From contig JACGCM010001710.1 of the NCBI GenBank assembly GCA_014058105.1, positions 558,001-622,000 of the forward strand: a stretch of 64,000 nt of DNA, given 5' to 3'. The DNA is from Kingdonia uniflora. Its lineage: Eukaryota; Streptophyta; Magnoliopsida; Ranunculales; Circaeasteraceae. The notes beneath the pieces were generated by a model. It saw nothing but the letters and a program-made list of their open reading frames with translations. It was not told the DNA's origin and ran no database searches. Below are positions 10,433 through 22,917 of the stretch, piece by piece. Position numbers and translations under genes: made by a program. Numbering within the stretch: the first letter of the stretch is position 1; the number at the start of each line of letters is the position of its first letter.

Positions 10433-10968
10433 TGTAATAGCCTAATTCTAGTATTTGGACTTAGCCTTTACACTAGATGTATTTAAAATACTCAAGAATA
10501 GTAGGTAATAGCTAACAAGATGGTTTTAGCATGGAAAACCTTTTAATATGTTAAAAACCACGACCTCTCTTGAGAATTTTGAGAAAGAGATATGATATTA
10601 TTGAGATTGCTAGCTTATTACAATGAGTGTTCTGAGAATATGGGATGTTAGAGTGAGAGTTCCTCTGTCTTCAGACTTTCTTGATAAGGAAAAGTTTGTG
10701 TAGGATTTTTTATCCTTTCTCTGTAATTCTATGATCATATTTATAAGTCTTATAATATGACCGTTATCTGCTTTAATGACGAACGTTACAATAAATGGTT
10801 TTGACGAGTCTTCATAATCATTTATGTAACGACTTGAGTAACTCCTTTACTTTGTAACTACTCCATCATGTGCCATAAATGTGTCACGTGTATGTTGATG
10901 AAGTCGAGGGGTCGTATGATGGTCGAGTGGAGAAACTTGAGCTCGAGATTCGGAATAGGCCCCTTACA
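10433..10968 (-). repeat. 5' LTR of Tat-like element 1
   Basis: The LTR is 536 bp and pairs with 5120-5654. Its right end CCCCTTACA adjoins target duplication CTAGT (10969-10973). Confidence 0.9.
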
Positions 10969-10973
10969 CTAGT

Positions 10974-11801
10974 GTTTCCACAGTTGTGGACCATTGATTT
11001 TTTAAGCTTTACTCTCATACAAAAATTTGTGGTTAGCCATATAAATCACCAAAATGTCTGTTATCACAAACTTTTTTGTTGTAGTACTAAACGGAGTAAT
11101 AACGATAATCTTGTGTTGAATAACCAAATGGGTTTTACCTCCTATTACCAGCAATATCGTAGGGGCATGACTTCATTACGCTCGCCGCCCTCCCCATCTA
11201 CATATTATGTTTTGCCTTCCATGCCCAAAAACTGCAAGTGGATTGGGCTCATACTCTGACCCATGGGCCATCCTCATCCCATAAGCCTTCTCGACAGTTC
11301 CCACAATACGTCAATGGCCGCTGAGTCTCACTGTAGCTTCCGTCGCCGCAGCATCCACCACTGGCTACCATTACTGATAGTTTCTGCACCACCCACGGGC
11401 GGTTTCTTATTCTAAACATGTATCATCGTCGATATATTGTATAATTGGGTAGTCCATAAGCAAATATTTTATGGAATTGCTCTTTTTATTTTTAAGGCCT
11501 AATTGTAACTTTTGAACATTTGTGTTCGGTCATATATATCTGTGTCATAGTCGATGCCTGAATAGCTCTGAAACTCCATTTTAATCTCTATCTGAAGCTT
11601 CTTCTACCTTTCTCACGCTCTTTCTAGCTAACTCTGGTCACCATGATAAAAAGGGACAAGATAACACCTTTCTTATCAAAGCTAAATAATGGAAATGACA
11701 TGAAAATGTCAAGATTTGGAAATAGAACTTCTACCGAGAGAGCAATCATGTACTTTAATTCCCAAATAAAACTAAAATGTTATTAGAAGAGTCAGTTGGT
11801 T
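10974..11801. other. Intergenic stretch, nothing firm
   Basis: Host sequence after the Tat-like element. A GC-richer patch at about 11165-11400 has only short open stretches with no recognised domain. No RNA gene was seen. Confidence 0.5.
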
Positions 11802-12245
11802 TTACTCTTTTAGCAACAAACCTCAATAGTTCAAGCCATACTAATACAAACCTCATATTGTTCCTGTGATAAAACTTGATGCACATTTAGCTCAAGATAA
11901 TAAAAACTCAATGCACAAATACTATTTTGGCAAATGATCAATGTTTTGAATTTTCAAGTGTAAACACCAAGCCTCAGACCTCAGACGTACACAACTTAAT
12001 AATAAACCTCAGCATAACAACATTACAAGAAATCTTACTCTTTTAGCAGTAAACCTCAATGGTTCAAACCATACTAATACAAACCTCAGATTGTTCATGT
12101 GATAAAACTTGATGCACATTTAGCTCAGGATAATAAGAACCCAATACACAAATACTTTATTGGCAAATGATCAATGTTTTGAATTTTCGAGTGTAAATAT
12201 CAAGCCTCGAACCTCAAGCGTACACAACATAATAATAAACCTCGA
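11802..12245. repeat. 233-bp tandem duplication
   Basis: Two imperfect copies of a 233-bp unit start at 11802 and 12035 (TTACTCTTTTAGCA...). A partial third copy of the unit's end recurs at about 12413-12497. The repeat unit is non-coding. The spacer 12246-12412 is unrelated. Confidence 0.8.
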
Positions 12246-12497
12246 TAAATACCAAGCCTTTAGACTACTTATCAATATTTAATGTTAGAGAATAGGGGTG
12301 GCAGCTACAGGGTAGTAGGTGAGACCATTATCGATTTATTAATTTTAGTATCGATTTTGGAAGAGGTTTGCCAAAGTATCGATTTTGTAAAGTTGGCATA
12401 AAGTAGTATTTATTCTCGATAAATATCAAGCCTCGGACCTCAGGCGTACACAACATAATAATAAACCTCAGCGTAACAGCATTACAAGAAATTTTAC

Positions 12498-13459
12498 TCT
12501 CTTTCTTTTTTCCCATGAGAAATCTTAAAATCAACGTATATAATAAAATTTTCAAATTATTGCTAGTTACATGAGAAAATAGTTGAAACTCCAAAAGAAA
12601 ATCCCACAGCTGAGAAATAAAGGAAATCCCAAGATTTGTGGCTACATTTATCCAGCACACGTGGCATACGTAAAAGTACCCTAGTAGTATAAAAGGAAAG
12701 GATGGGATAGGATAGGAGAGGTCTCATTGAGGAGTCTGCGCCTATAACCTTTTTCAAAGCCCTTTGCTCCTATCACATTTTTTTTTCCCAAAGCAATATG
12801 TGAGACTCCAATTTTCATCTACAATCAGTCCCTAGTATTAACCTCATATCTCTCTAATTCTCTCCATGGCATGCTTGATGATTCCAATTTCTTTTCTTTC
12901 AATCTCCAATTTTCAATTCAAAGATCAGAGATTAAAGCAAATCGATTGGCAAAGTCTTGAGTACAGCTCAAAAGGGTATATCAGTCGTTCAACCCAAAAT
13001 GGCTCGGATTGGGGTTTTGGTATATTTGCAAATATGTTGTTTCTTTGTACCCTTTCGGTAATAAATAAAAAATCAAAGTCTCGCTCACTGATTCATCTTT
13101 TGGGGATTTTGGTTTCTAGGGTTATTTACCTAAATCTCATTTCTATCATCTTCTCAAATTGAATTTTTACAGAGTCTATCACTTTTTTGGTGAGTGAATC
13201 TATCTCTCTCCCTCTCTAGCTATATTTGTATCTCTCTATGAATTGATTTGATTTGATTAAGTTTCCTCTCCAAATACTGTTATATTGTTTGTTTTTACTC
13301 TTGTTTGCTTCTTGCTTCTCATGGATATATACACAATAACACATTTGTAAAGTTCTGATGCTCATGATTTGAAATATTGGTTGCACACTACTCATATAAT
13401 TCTAGTTTTTGAGTGATATTGGTTTGTCTTAAGTAGTAACTGAATAACAATTATCTTTT
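12498..13459 (+). other. Possible transcribed but non-coding stretch
   Basis: Pyrimidine-rich leader-like sequence with possible splice sites (an acceptor near 13170 followed by GTGAGTG near 13191). The longest open stretch (12866-13162) has no recognised domain. It could be the 5' part of the broken gene at 13460-15413. Weak evidence. Confidence 0.25.
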
Positions 13460-13668
13460 TTTCAGTTGTTATGGCTGTTCCACTAGGAATTGCGTGTGCT
13501 GTATACGAGTAAAAAGGCAAAGATGTTCTCAAGTACATAGCTAGTAATCCTAATATAGCGCCTCATTTGGCGTCTGTAACTAGGGATTTCTCAGCGATTT
13601 TAATGACTACATGTCTAATGATAAAATTGTTCAGATTTCCCGTTGTTATTTTCATGACTTTGTTCGTA

Positions 13669-14021
13669 TCGGCTATTTTCTTACTAGTCTCCTTGTTATT
13701 TTGCCCTCACTGATTAGCTTCTCCGTAATTTCTATTAAATCTTTATTAGTTGTAATTGTTTCAAACTCATAACTTGCAAATCATCATTCAATCTATTAAT
13801 AGTGGAATCCATTAATTGTTTAGATTTCCCGTAGTTATTTCTATTATGATAGTCATCAAGAAAAAAATGACAACGAGCTTAAGGAGAAATTAATGGATTG
13901 AAGGATGATTTGCAAGTTATGAGTTTTAAATAATTACAACTTATAATGATTTAATAAAAATTACGGAGAAGCTAATCAGTGAGGAGCAAAAGAACAAGGA
14001 GACTAGTAAGAAAATAGCCGA
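13669..14021. repeat. Fold-back inverted duplication
   Basis: The arm at about 13669-13800 is the reverse complement of about 13889-14021, with an 88-bp spacer. Shared landmarks are CGGCTATTTTCTTACTAGTC (left) and its complement at the right end, and the stretch around AACTTGCAAATCATC. The right arm is the coding-like sequence; the left arm is its inverted copy. A transcript across it would form a long imperfect hairpin. Confidence 0.8.
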
Positions 14022-14294
14022 GTGGGAGCACTTGGCTTCGAAGTTTGAAGTGATGTTTGCGGAATTAAACGATCTTTGTAAGAAAAGCATTCTGGGAAAT
14101 GATGAGGCTGGTTAGTTGTTTTTATCTAAGAGGTAATTGCATTTATCATTTAAAGTTTTAGACTTGCAGTTTGACAGAGTTTTGCTATTGCATAATAGAG
14201 TTTTTTTGTGTGTTGGTTTTGTGATTATATGGTGATTTGTATTATTGGGGTTTTGATGATGTTCAATTTTCGATTTCAGGGACTCAAGTTGCAC

Positions 14295-15367
14295 TAGAGG
14301 TGACAAACGGGCCGGGTTTGGGTTATACAGGTCAGATTATAACGGGTTCGTGGGTCTGAAATGCAAGCCCAAACCCGACCTGTTTAGTTAAACGGGTCAA
14401 AAAAATTCAAACCTCAACCCGACCCTAATTTAAACAGGTCAACCCGACCCGACCCTTTTGACGTATTTAAATATTAATTCGGGTTTGGGTTGAGTAGGGT
14501 CGGGTCATGGGTTTAAATATTCTCAAAATTTATTCAGGCAGTTCGCCAAAATTATTACGAAATATTCGCGTTCATTAAACGTGTATTGATATATGGGTTA
14601 ATAGAGAATTTGTGGCAAGGAAAGGATTTAGCGTTTTCTGGCTAATCATTTGTGTATGTTTAGAAGAAGATTTTTTTTTTTGCCAATATCAAATTATCTC
14701 TAGCGATGCTTGAGGCTCTGAGTTAATTAATGTTTAATGCAACTTAAACGAGCTTCATGTAGGATAAATTTGTTTTAGCAATGCTTCAAGCAGCCTTAAA
14801 TTGGGTATGGCCAGCAACCAGAGTCACATGCCCGAAGGTCCTAGCTCTAGTTTTTCAATCTTTTTCGCTTATTCATTTTTTCTACCAAGAAATAGGCTTT
14901 CAGTGCATGATTTTTTGGCTCGTCTCTTTTAAAGAGAAGTGATAGGCACATAATGTGTTCATTTTTAATTCTAAAAAAGATAGATCTATAAGTCTTGTGC
15001 ACGCCTTATCTCAATTTTAAAGAAGGTAATGCATAACCATTTATTGAGCTTGCCTAGTCTTAAATGCCATTGATAAGCTCGTGTATTGAGTTGCTTACAT
15101 AGATGTATTAGCTGAAAGGTGTTAACTTTTGGTAATACCAAGATAATTCTCAAGCATAAAAATCATAGATTATAATTGGCCCAAATCAACTTAAACTGGT
15201 CACGGGTCAACCCAAATCGTTTAAGGTAAACCCTAACCCAACCAATTTATTAAATGGGTTAGACGGGTTCGGGTAAAATGACCCACGACCTATTAAGGCC
15301 AAACCCAAACTCGCCAAAAACAGGGTCGGGTCGGGTTCGCTGGTCGTGGGTCACTTTGCCGGCTCTA
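14295..15367. mobile_element. hAT-type non-autonomous element
   Basis: A 1073-bp insert has short inverted ends beginning TAGAG. Near-matching 8-bp target duplications flank it: AGTTGCAC (14287-14294) and AGCTGCAC (15368-15375), 7 of 8 identical. Inside each end lies GGGTTCGGGT/ACCCGACCC-rich sequence. No transposase is present. It splits the last exon of the gene fragment. Confidence 0.7.
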
Positions 15368-15413
15368 AGCTGCACCAAGAACTAAGGGAACTGCGGCGGC
15401 ATTGTCTTAGGTC

Positions 15414-17598
15414 TTTTCAGCTATCATTTCTGTAGTTTGTTTGTGTTTCATTTGAGTATTTGGAATTCTAGTATTTGGATATTCATTGTTTAAGGATTCT
15501 TGGGTAGAAAGATTTTGAGTTGAATCCCTCAATATTAAACCAATTTTGGTGAAATGTTTGTTTTGTTTTACTTTTATGCATCAAATGTTGGATATTACCT
15601 TGCTTTGCTTCAGCGATTACAATGCTTGCTTCATAGATTTATGTAGTTTAGGATCTGAGATCTTGATGAATTTTGCATGACTAGAGTATTAGTTTTTTAT
15701 TTATTTTTAATTTGCTTGACCCAGTTGGGTTGCTAAGGTATCTATTGTTCTTAAGAATTCAATGTCATTCTAGTCTTCTATAGACTCCCAGGAGGTGTGA
15801 GAGGGGAGTGATGAAACCACTTTTGGCCTTTGAGCTGTGAGAGAGGGAGATACCATGAAAATAGAAGGGTTAGTATTTTTCAGTTCCCCTCTCCCTTCTT
15901 TTTACCCTCTCCTCGCTATGCTTCTTTCTCAAAAGATAAAACATCAAATACCCTTTAATCAAACTTAATACCGACGCAGACAGATGGGCAAGTGAAGTTT
16001 AGAAGGAGAAATCTAGATTTCTGAGAGGAGATACTGAGTATAGATGTGTAGGAAATACCTTTGGATCATTATATGAACTTCTGCTGCGTTATGTGTGCCC
16101 ACGTTATTAAATACATCTGTACCGAAGGATGTGTTCTTACGTTGGTTTGTTACCTGTTAAATGGTTTTGTGGATGGTTATTATAGTGATAAACACGTAGG
16201 TTGCAGCTCATGTTATGAGATGTTGTGTGTTTCAGTCTATTGAGAATGTTAGAAGATTATTAAAGGTTTGTGTTAGATGATTAAGAATGTGTGGAGCCTT
16301 ATGATTAACATTATAGGGATTATTGCTGTTGGTACTTCTAGTGATGGTTGTTGTATCAGTTTTAAGAATAGATCTAGGTTTTATTATTAATCTTCCAGGC
16401 TGCAAAAATGAGGGCTTGACGTTTCTCAACAGACGAAATATCAGTGTTCTTGAGAGTTTTGAACTGTTACGCAGTTTGCCAGTTAATGTGTAAATTTGTT
16501 AACTAAATCTACAGTCTATTGCTTGTGTGGTTTCATCAGACTATGTCCTTCAATTCCAAGGTTGTAGTGAAAAATATCTGTTCAATTTGTTTTTAAGCAG
16601 TCATGGATTAACCTGATACTTAATTTTGGTATCACATTACTAAATGTATCTGTTAACTGGACTTTCTATTGAAGGAGACTCTAGAGTGTCATCAAACTAC
16701 TTTTGATAAACTGTTGTTCAATTCAGTTTTCTTGGTTGTTTTGATTTGATCAGTTTTTTACTCAACCTCCATGTGTTAACTGTATGGTACACAGTTGCTG
16801 TGTAGAACTGTTAACTCGACGTGGTTTGCGTTTGCTTCACAAAAGTTTAGTTATGTAACTTCTGCAGCATTACCTGAATATATAGGGTAGGATAGTTTGT
16901 TTGATTATCACTACGTAATCATGCATTTGATATGATCTCATATTCAGTGCCCGCTTTTGTAGAAACCTGCTGTAATACAAGTCTAAAACAAGAAACGTCA
17001 GCCTGCTCTTTTCTAATACAAGTCTAAAACAAGAAACGTCAGCCTGCTCTTTTCTTTGTTGTGTTTTAATTCACTTTTTCTTTGGGCTCTCATTTTTGGA
17101 AAAAAAAGTCACATGCATTTGACATGATTTTATCATGAAAGGTTGGATCCTCGATTGCACTGCAATGGAGAAAAATTTCTCTAGTAACAACAGCTGAGCA
17201 CTCTTCACGAAAGGAAAAAAAAATTATATGAAAAACCTCTCTTAAGTCCTATACCAACCAATACAATTGAGAAACTTCAAATCATTTCATGTCTGCAATT
17301 CAATTTCACCATCTTTATATTGTCTCTTCTTTCTTTATATCTTTCTCTCTCTTAACTTCTCTCCGATTCGCCCTGCAAGAAATGAAAATAATAGAATGAT
17401 TTAAGAACCTATACAACTGAGTTTATCACTTAAAACGAGGTCAGTTATTTCATTCAAATTATTTCATGTCTGCAATTCATTATTACCTAAAACTCTTGAT
17501 TATTCTGCTTATGGCATTTCCCTAAAGAAGTGCTAGGACAGCAATCAGGAACGCCTAAGTATTAGCAACAACCACCAATGAAATTAATCAGGAAACAC
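15414..17598. other. Intergenic stretch with a small tandem repeat
   Basis: No gene was recognised. A 41-bp unit is repeated exactly twice at 16973-17013 and 17014-17054 (TAATACAAGTCTAAAACAAG start). The rest is unique AT-rich sequence. Confidence 0.55.
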
Positions 17599-17601
17599 GT
17601 A

Positions 17602-20600
17602 GGCTGTGCTTGGTTTGCGGCATGGGAGTGCATTTTGCAAGAGGGTGCAATTGCATCGAGTTGCAATGCACCAACGCAATGGCGATTGGTTCGCAACCCC
17701 GCAAGCCGATGCAACACCACTCTGAAACTGAATTATTTCAAAAGTACATCTTCAAAATTCAGATGTCTGATCTCCTGTTTCATAAAATGGCATCTCCATA
17801 GTGGAGTTAGAGTTCTATAAGTAAGCAAACATCACCTCTGAATCTGAAACCACGCTGAGATCCTGGATATTCAGCAATATCAAAATGATACAAACATCAA
17901 CACTTGACGAATAACATGCCATGAAAACATAATTTGCAGAAACTAGGCATACATTACACAAGTTCTGCTTATGAGCTAAAGTAAAGCACCAGATACAAAA
18001 TCAACACTTCACGATGCTCCACACCGAAGATTCATGGTTTGGGTCATTCATATGATCAAAGTATAGTTAACTAGTTACTGATAACCCACCAAAGCCACAA
18101 AAGCCTCTATCTTCTTCTTGTGATATCAAAGATTCAATAATCCAAAAAACATCATTAGTTTTACAGTTGCAATTGAAGAAAAACAACAGGGATAACAGGT
18201 ATGGTAAAGTCTGACTTGCACCACCGAGCCTGTAGAAAGAACTAATGTAAACGCACAATTCACATCAAGAACATAGCCGCTTGTGTGAGACTGAACGAAT
18301 CTTTGTAACTTCAGACTTTTGCCAGCAAAAAAAATAGTTTCCAGTTAGTCAGACCTCTTCTTTTTCCTGGAAACAGTCAAGAAACAAAAAGAAGTTACAA
18401 AGGTGAATTAAGAGTGTTACCTCCATCTATCACAAGCTTTCAGCTAATTTCTTAGAACATCTCCAATGATTTTCTCGCCTGAGTTGCAGAAACTTAATAT
18501 ATTTTGACTACAGATGTTCCAATTGTTGTCACTCTGAAGTTATAAAAACAGGGCAAAAATCTAAAAAATGGCAAAACTACAGATGTTCCAATTGTTGGGA
18601 TCCTTCTAATTGCCGTTTTCTCTAAGAACTACGTTTAGCATTCAGGACTGTGATCAAGCTTCAGGTTGCAAAATCCCATCTATTGATGAAAATAGAATAT
18701 TATAATATATATATAGAAGGAGAAACAGTACAACAATAGCCTCACCAAGTGTTACCTCATTCATATATCCGATTACGATATCCATCTAGCACCATCTTTT
18801 TAGCTTTCGCATCACCCGCCATGAATAATTGCAATTCAACAGGATCACGCATCATGATATACCAAGCATTACGAAGAAAGTGCTCACAGTAACCCTCAAC
18901 CTTCATAACCTCTTCTCTTATGTTAGAAGCTCACTTTACGGGCTCTATAATGTTCTTCATATCCTCCAGGCTTGAAGAAAAGAACTCCAAAAGCCCTCTC
19001 GATCGAATTTATGAGTGTTGCGTGTCTTTTATTGAATATTTCTTTATAATTAGCGGGTTTGTGCCCTTTTTGGTCATTGAGATGATACCGAGTATTACGA
19101 AATGGAGGTAACACTCCTGGTTCAAGAGTAAATGCCGCATCTGCTAGATAATATTGATCTACATAATGACAATAACATTACATACATTAAATTATGTTTC
19201 ATGCATAACATATATATATATAAATAAGTAAAAGGAAAACAATTTTTATTTACCATGTGGGATAACAAAAACATTAAGCCTATGTCGAGCATCATCCAAT
19301 TTTTTTTTATCGTGGGCGGTTCCCTCCCATCCAGCAAGTATATATGTAAATCTGAGATCGAATGAGCATGCCGCTAAAATATTTTGAGTTATTTTATTAC
19401 TTCTACCGCTCCTGAATTTAATTGTCTCGTTCTCTGGAACACTTGCAATGATATGAGTCCCGTCAAGTGCTCCTAAACAATCTTATATTGTGCACATACA
19501 ATTAGACAAAAGATAAATAAATAGTTTGTTTTATAACACATTCACAAAATTTATACTACCTTAAAATAAGGGGAGAAACGAGGATCGTCAGTGACTTGGG
19601 TTTGTACTTTCCCATTGTGAATGGTTTCCCCATGATCAGCAATCAACACTTTGCATAATTTGACAATAGTATCCAACACTTCATTGAATTGACGACTAAT
19701 TGTTTCCAATGATCGATAATATCTTCCCTAAGCACCCGATGACGCACATTATGGCCAAGTATGTGTAGGAACCTCCTTAATTGTTCTTCCACATTGCAAT
19801 TTCTGGTATCCCTCAAGAGGTCACGATCCTTAATCAAGGCACACAAACGATGGAACGGTTCCTTCCCCATACGCAAATTCCATCTACACCTTTTCTCACT
19901 AGACAAAATCCGTTTTATATGATCATTCCTATCTGCAACCTTATTTGAATATGGCTCTCTAGGATTATCTAACATAAGATATATAGCAACGGTTGCTATT
20001 GAAACTGATATAGTTGCAATAGCAAGAACTACGACATTATTCTTATGATCTTCATTGTCATTCATCTTCAAACAAAAAAAACATAAATGAAAGGATTAAA
20101 CAACTCCATAGGGTCGAATAAATACTTTATAGATATACTACTTCATAGCAATAAATTCATATATTATATATTTCCAATTCATGTTTAGATTCACTCATTA
20201 CTCAAACAAATAGGTTATGCAAAGAGGGAATCAAACTAAAAGGAATATCTAATAATGTAAACCAAAACCCCAACACCTTAATCACCAAATTCAGCCACCC
20301 TATCACCCCACATCTTCCAATTTCCTAAATTCCTAACAATCAAAAATCAAACTCCAACAACTCTACAAAAAATTTACTAACACCCATTAATCTAAATAAG
20401 TACAAATCAAATACACATAAACAATGATAAGAGGGGTCATATAGAACAAGCAAACATCAATCAATCTCAAATCTATGAAAATGTACAAGTAAATCATGAT
20501 TTACCTCCGTATCCATAGCTTGCAAAGGAGGAAAGTTTGATTGTAAGAACGAGAGAGCGAACTCAATGTCGAACGACACGGAATCGATGAATCACGAAAA

Positions 20601-21013
20601 CTCAATGCTTTAACAATACAATCTGCCAAACAACTGGAATCAGAGACCCATTGAAGGAAAGATAAGAAAGAGAAAGAGAGGGAGGTTGTACCTTTGGATG
20701 CTCTCGAGAAATCCAAACCTCCATTAATGGAGATTGGAGAACAAAAGAGAGATTTGCAAAAAAAAAAAAAAAATTGGATTTTGGTTTTGGGTTTTTTTTT
20801 TTTTTTTTCGCGATTCTCAAATTCGTTGGAAGGCAAGGTAGTGCCGTGGAGTTTCACTTGTAGTAGGGTGCAGGGGATTTGTAAAGGGTTTGTTTAACTT
20901 AATGCAACATGGTGCAATGCAAGTGGGTGCAGGGGACCAACCAATCAGCCCGTAAGTGCTAAGCACCGCAAGGGCGTGCGTTTGCACTCCCGTGCCGTGA
21001 ACCAAGCACAGCC
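17602..21013 (-). mobile_element. PIF/Harbinger transposon 1
   Basis: Terminal inverted repeats 17602-17632 and 20983-21013 match at 28 of 31 positions and begin GGCTGTGCTTGGTT, a Harbinger-type end. Flanking trinucleotides are GTA and ATA, close to the TWA target duplication of this superfamily. Both subterminal regions are rich in TGCAA/GTGCA motifs. A DDE transposase with introns occupies the minus strand. No Myb-like accessory ORF was recognised. Confidence 0.85.
18920..20071 (-). pseudogene. PIF/Harbinger DDE transposase
   Basis: This is a HARBI1-like nuclease (DDE_Tnp_4 type) that would cut and paste the transposon. Reading leftwards from 20071, the N-terminal helical part has EPFHRLCALIKD at about 19840-19890. 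A 78-bp GT-AG intron follows (19482-19559), then LGALDGTHI with the first Asp (about 19450-19475), LAGWEGTAHD with the second Asp (about 19308-19337), a second intron, YYLADAAF, and SIERAFG with the Glu (about 18990-19010). The catalytic triad is therefore visible. The C-terminus after the Glu reads out into a stop (18923), so the copy is probably inactive. Earlier frame slips between 19643 and 19720 also suggest decay. Confidence 0.75.
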
Positions 21014-21062
21014 ATAGAAGCAGCTTTTCTATAAAAATAAACTACTAACAGGGAGAAAAATT

Positions 21063-21480
21063 TTACCCTTTTCTTGAGGTCACTACTTGATCAACTTGCG
21101 GATTTGTAAGAGTTGTTTGATGAAGTGCAATTTTACCCTCTTCGGCGGGTTTGAGTTTAAAATACACTTTGTTTGTGTTTGAAGAAGCACCCTACATACA
21201 GCCAATAAAAATTTCATTACATTCACATACACCCCTCTTGTTTTCCTATGTCCTTGACTCATGTTTATCACGTGAAATCGTAGGTTACTATAGATATTAT
21301 TTGCCTCCCGATAGCTGTTAAGAGTTAACATTACTCATCATAATAGTTACTAATTAGAGTGATTGAAAAAACATGTTGCAATCGTAAGAAAAGAAATGAT
21401 ACCTTGGAAACTTTAACAACAACCCCAAACCTTTTAGCCGAACCAATACCGTTAAACATCATCATCTGTCGAGTCACCAT
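21063..21480 (-). CDS. Small two-exon gene, 68 residues, unknown function
   Basis: Exons 21403-21480 (26 codons) and 21063-21191 (42 codons plus stop) join in frame across a 211-bp intron with GT (21402-21401) and AG (21193-21192). The product starts MVTRQMMMFNGIGSAKRFG and ends QVDQVVTSRKG: basic at the N-terminus, hydrophilic after, no membrane segment. An in-frame TGA upstream supports this ATG. A 5' UTR intron seems likely (acceptor at about 21504, donor near 21690). The reading is clean, unlike the transposon relics around it. The family was not recognised. One alternative is splicing at GG|GTAAAA at the stop, which would extend the protein. The Harbinger insertion begins only 49 bp beyond the stop and may have cut off further exons or the original 3' UTR. 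Confidence 0.6.
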
Positions 21481-22871
21481 TGAGTAATCACGAATTGGAA
21501 GACCTAAAAAATCACGAATTAGGGGTTTTCAGACACAAAATTTCAACTGATTAAGGGTTTTTCATCAGTGATTCTAAGATTTTTACTAAGGTTTGGAAAA
21601 GGGAAGATGATAAAACCCTAAAAATAAATTAGGGTTTCATTTAATCAAACTAACATTTATACAAGAAAGAGGGAGATGAAGAAGAGCAACTCACCTCACG
21701 TGACGATTTGCTCGGTCCTAAAGAGAGAGAGAGAGCCCAAGCGATGTTCTAGCTAGGGGAGTAAGTTTGTATTTTGTAGTCCCGTCTTGTTACACAAGTA
21801 ATGTAATGTTATTGAAAAGCCCATAAATAAATAAATAGTTCTGTGGAGCATCTTTAGCAGTGGGATGGACCAAAGATGAAACCAATGGTCGCACTCAGTT
21901 AGGATTGCACTGTGAATGAAACATTTTCGATGATTTAGGCATATGCTAACAATTCGATTCATGTATGAGAGCTTAAAACATTACCAAGCTTGGGGTCTCT
22001 TATTCGATCAACTTCTTATTGATGAATTACCATACATTAGAATATGGCACACAACATTCCTAAGGAACTTTGATCAATGCCATAAAGCAACAATCAACCA
22101 AAAACAATACTAAGCAGAAAACAAGACAGCCAAAGCTACAGCAAGTTGATTAAACCTTTCTTTGTAATTCTGAATGGAGGAGACAGGTGTCAATGGCCAT
22201 AAGAAAATCTTTCAAACACTTGCTTTATTTATTATTAGGTTCAAGATCTCCCATATAATTAACATTCAAAACCCTTTTTTTGTTTCCTCTTTAATGGTGA
22301 AGACTGAAGAGAAGTCGAGTAGAGACTCAAGAACACCCTATGAAAGCTTCGAATAAGAAGATGAAAGCTTCGAATATTTGGCAATATATGTAATTTGCCA
22401 AATATTGAGAAGATTTGTAATGTCATTTCTTGTTTTGTGATCGTAGAAAAGCAAAAAGATGCACATATGGTTTATTTGACGGCTAAGGAGAAAAAATACT
22501 CACTTCAATGATCTAATAATTATATATCCAGTTTGCAAAACAATTCTAATGAAACGTTTAAGTTAGCTTTGGAGATGATAAAAAAAATTATACTAGACGG
22601 AAAAATGGGTGTAAGTATGCATTTAAGTATTTTTAGACCATTATCGATAGTTTGTGTAGATTTATAGACGTTTAAAGTGCAAAAAAGTTATATTATTTCA
22701 AATGATTGGTGAGACTGCGACCTGAAGTTTAATAAAAGCTTTGGAATTGTTGAATGACGAGAAAAATATTAGTATGGCCCTAACACGATGAGTACAAGAA
22801 GTTCATTTCAATTTCTTTATTGCAAAGCTTTGGATTGGAGAGCGTAAGAGAATCTCTAAGAAAATTGAAAG

Positions 22872-22917
<46 letters not shown>

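Larger units (their letters stand above)
5120..10968 (-). mobile_element. Tat-like LTR retrotransposon 1 (non-autonomous, nested)
   Basis: A full-length LTR pair on the minus strand: LTRs 5120-5654 and 10433-10968 with TG...CA ends and a perfect target duplication CTAGT (5115-5119 and 10969-10973). The primer-binding site (sense TGGCGCCGTC) and the adjoining leader match those of the Tat-lineage element at 56111-64000, as do the LTR ends. The element carries a tandem array near its 3' LTR and only a gag remnant. No protease, RT or integrase was found, so it is non-autonomous. A G1 gypsy copy (7566-9077) is inserted in it. Confidence 0.88.
13460..15413 (+). pseudogene. Broken coiled-coil gene fragment
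   Basis: At 13974-14111 an open stretch encodes a charged, helix-rich segment (KLISEEQKNKETSKKIAEW, then FEVMFAELNDLCKKSI) ending at a GT donor. A fitting exon follows an AG acceptor near 14279 and closes with a stop at about 15411-15413. That last exon is interrupted by the hAT element 14295-15367. Upstream, 13471-13620 starts MAVPLGIACAVYE and hits a stop. The upstream part of the coiled-coil exon is inverted-duplicated. The gene family was not recognised; the fragment appears dead. Confidence 0.4.

Noticed and set aside
12328..12757. Overlapping minus-strand open stretches that look like a gene
   Set aside because: Different frames, no domain, and one of them runs into repeat-derived sequence (the 12413-12497 partial copy).
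16061..16243. Cys-rich 60-codon open stretch after ATG
   Set aside because: No signal peptide, splice context or known Cys pattern; probably chance.
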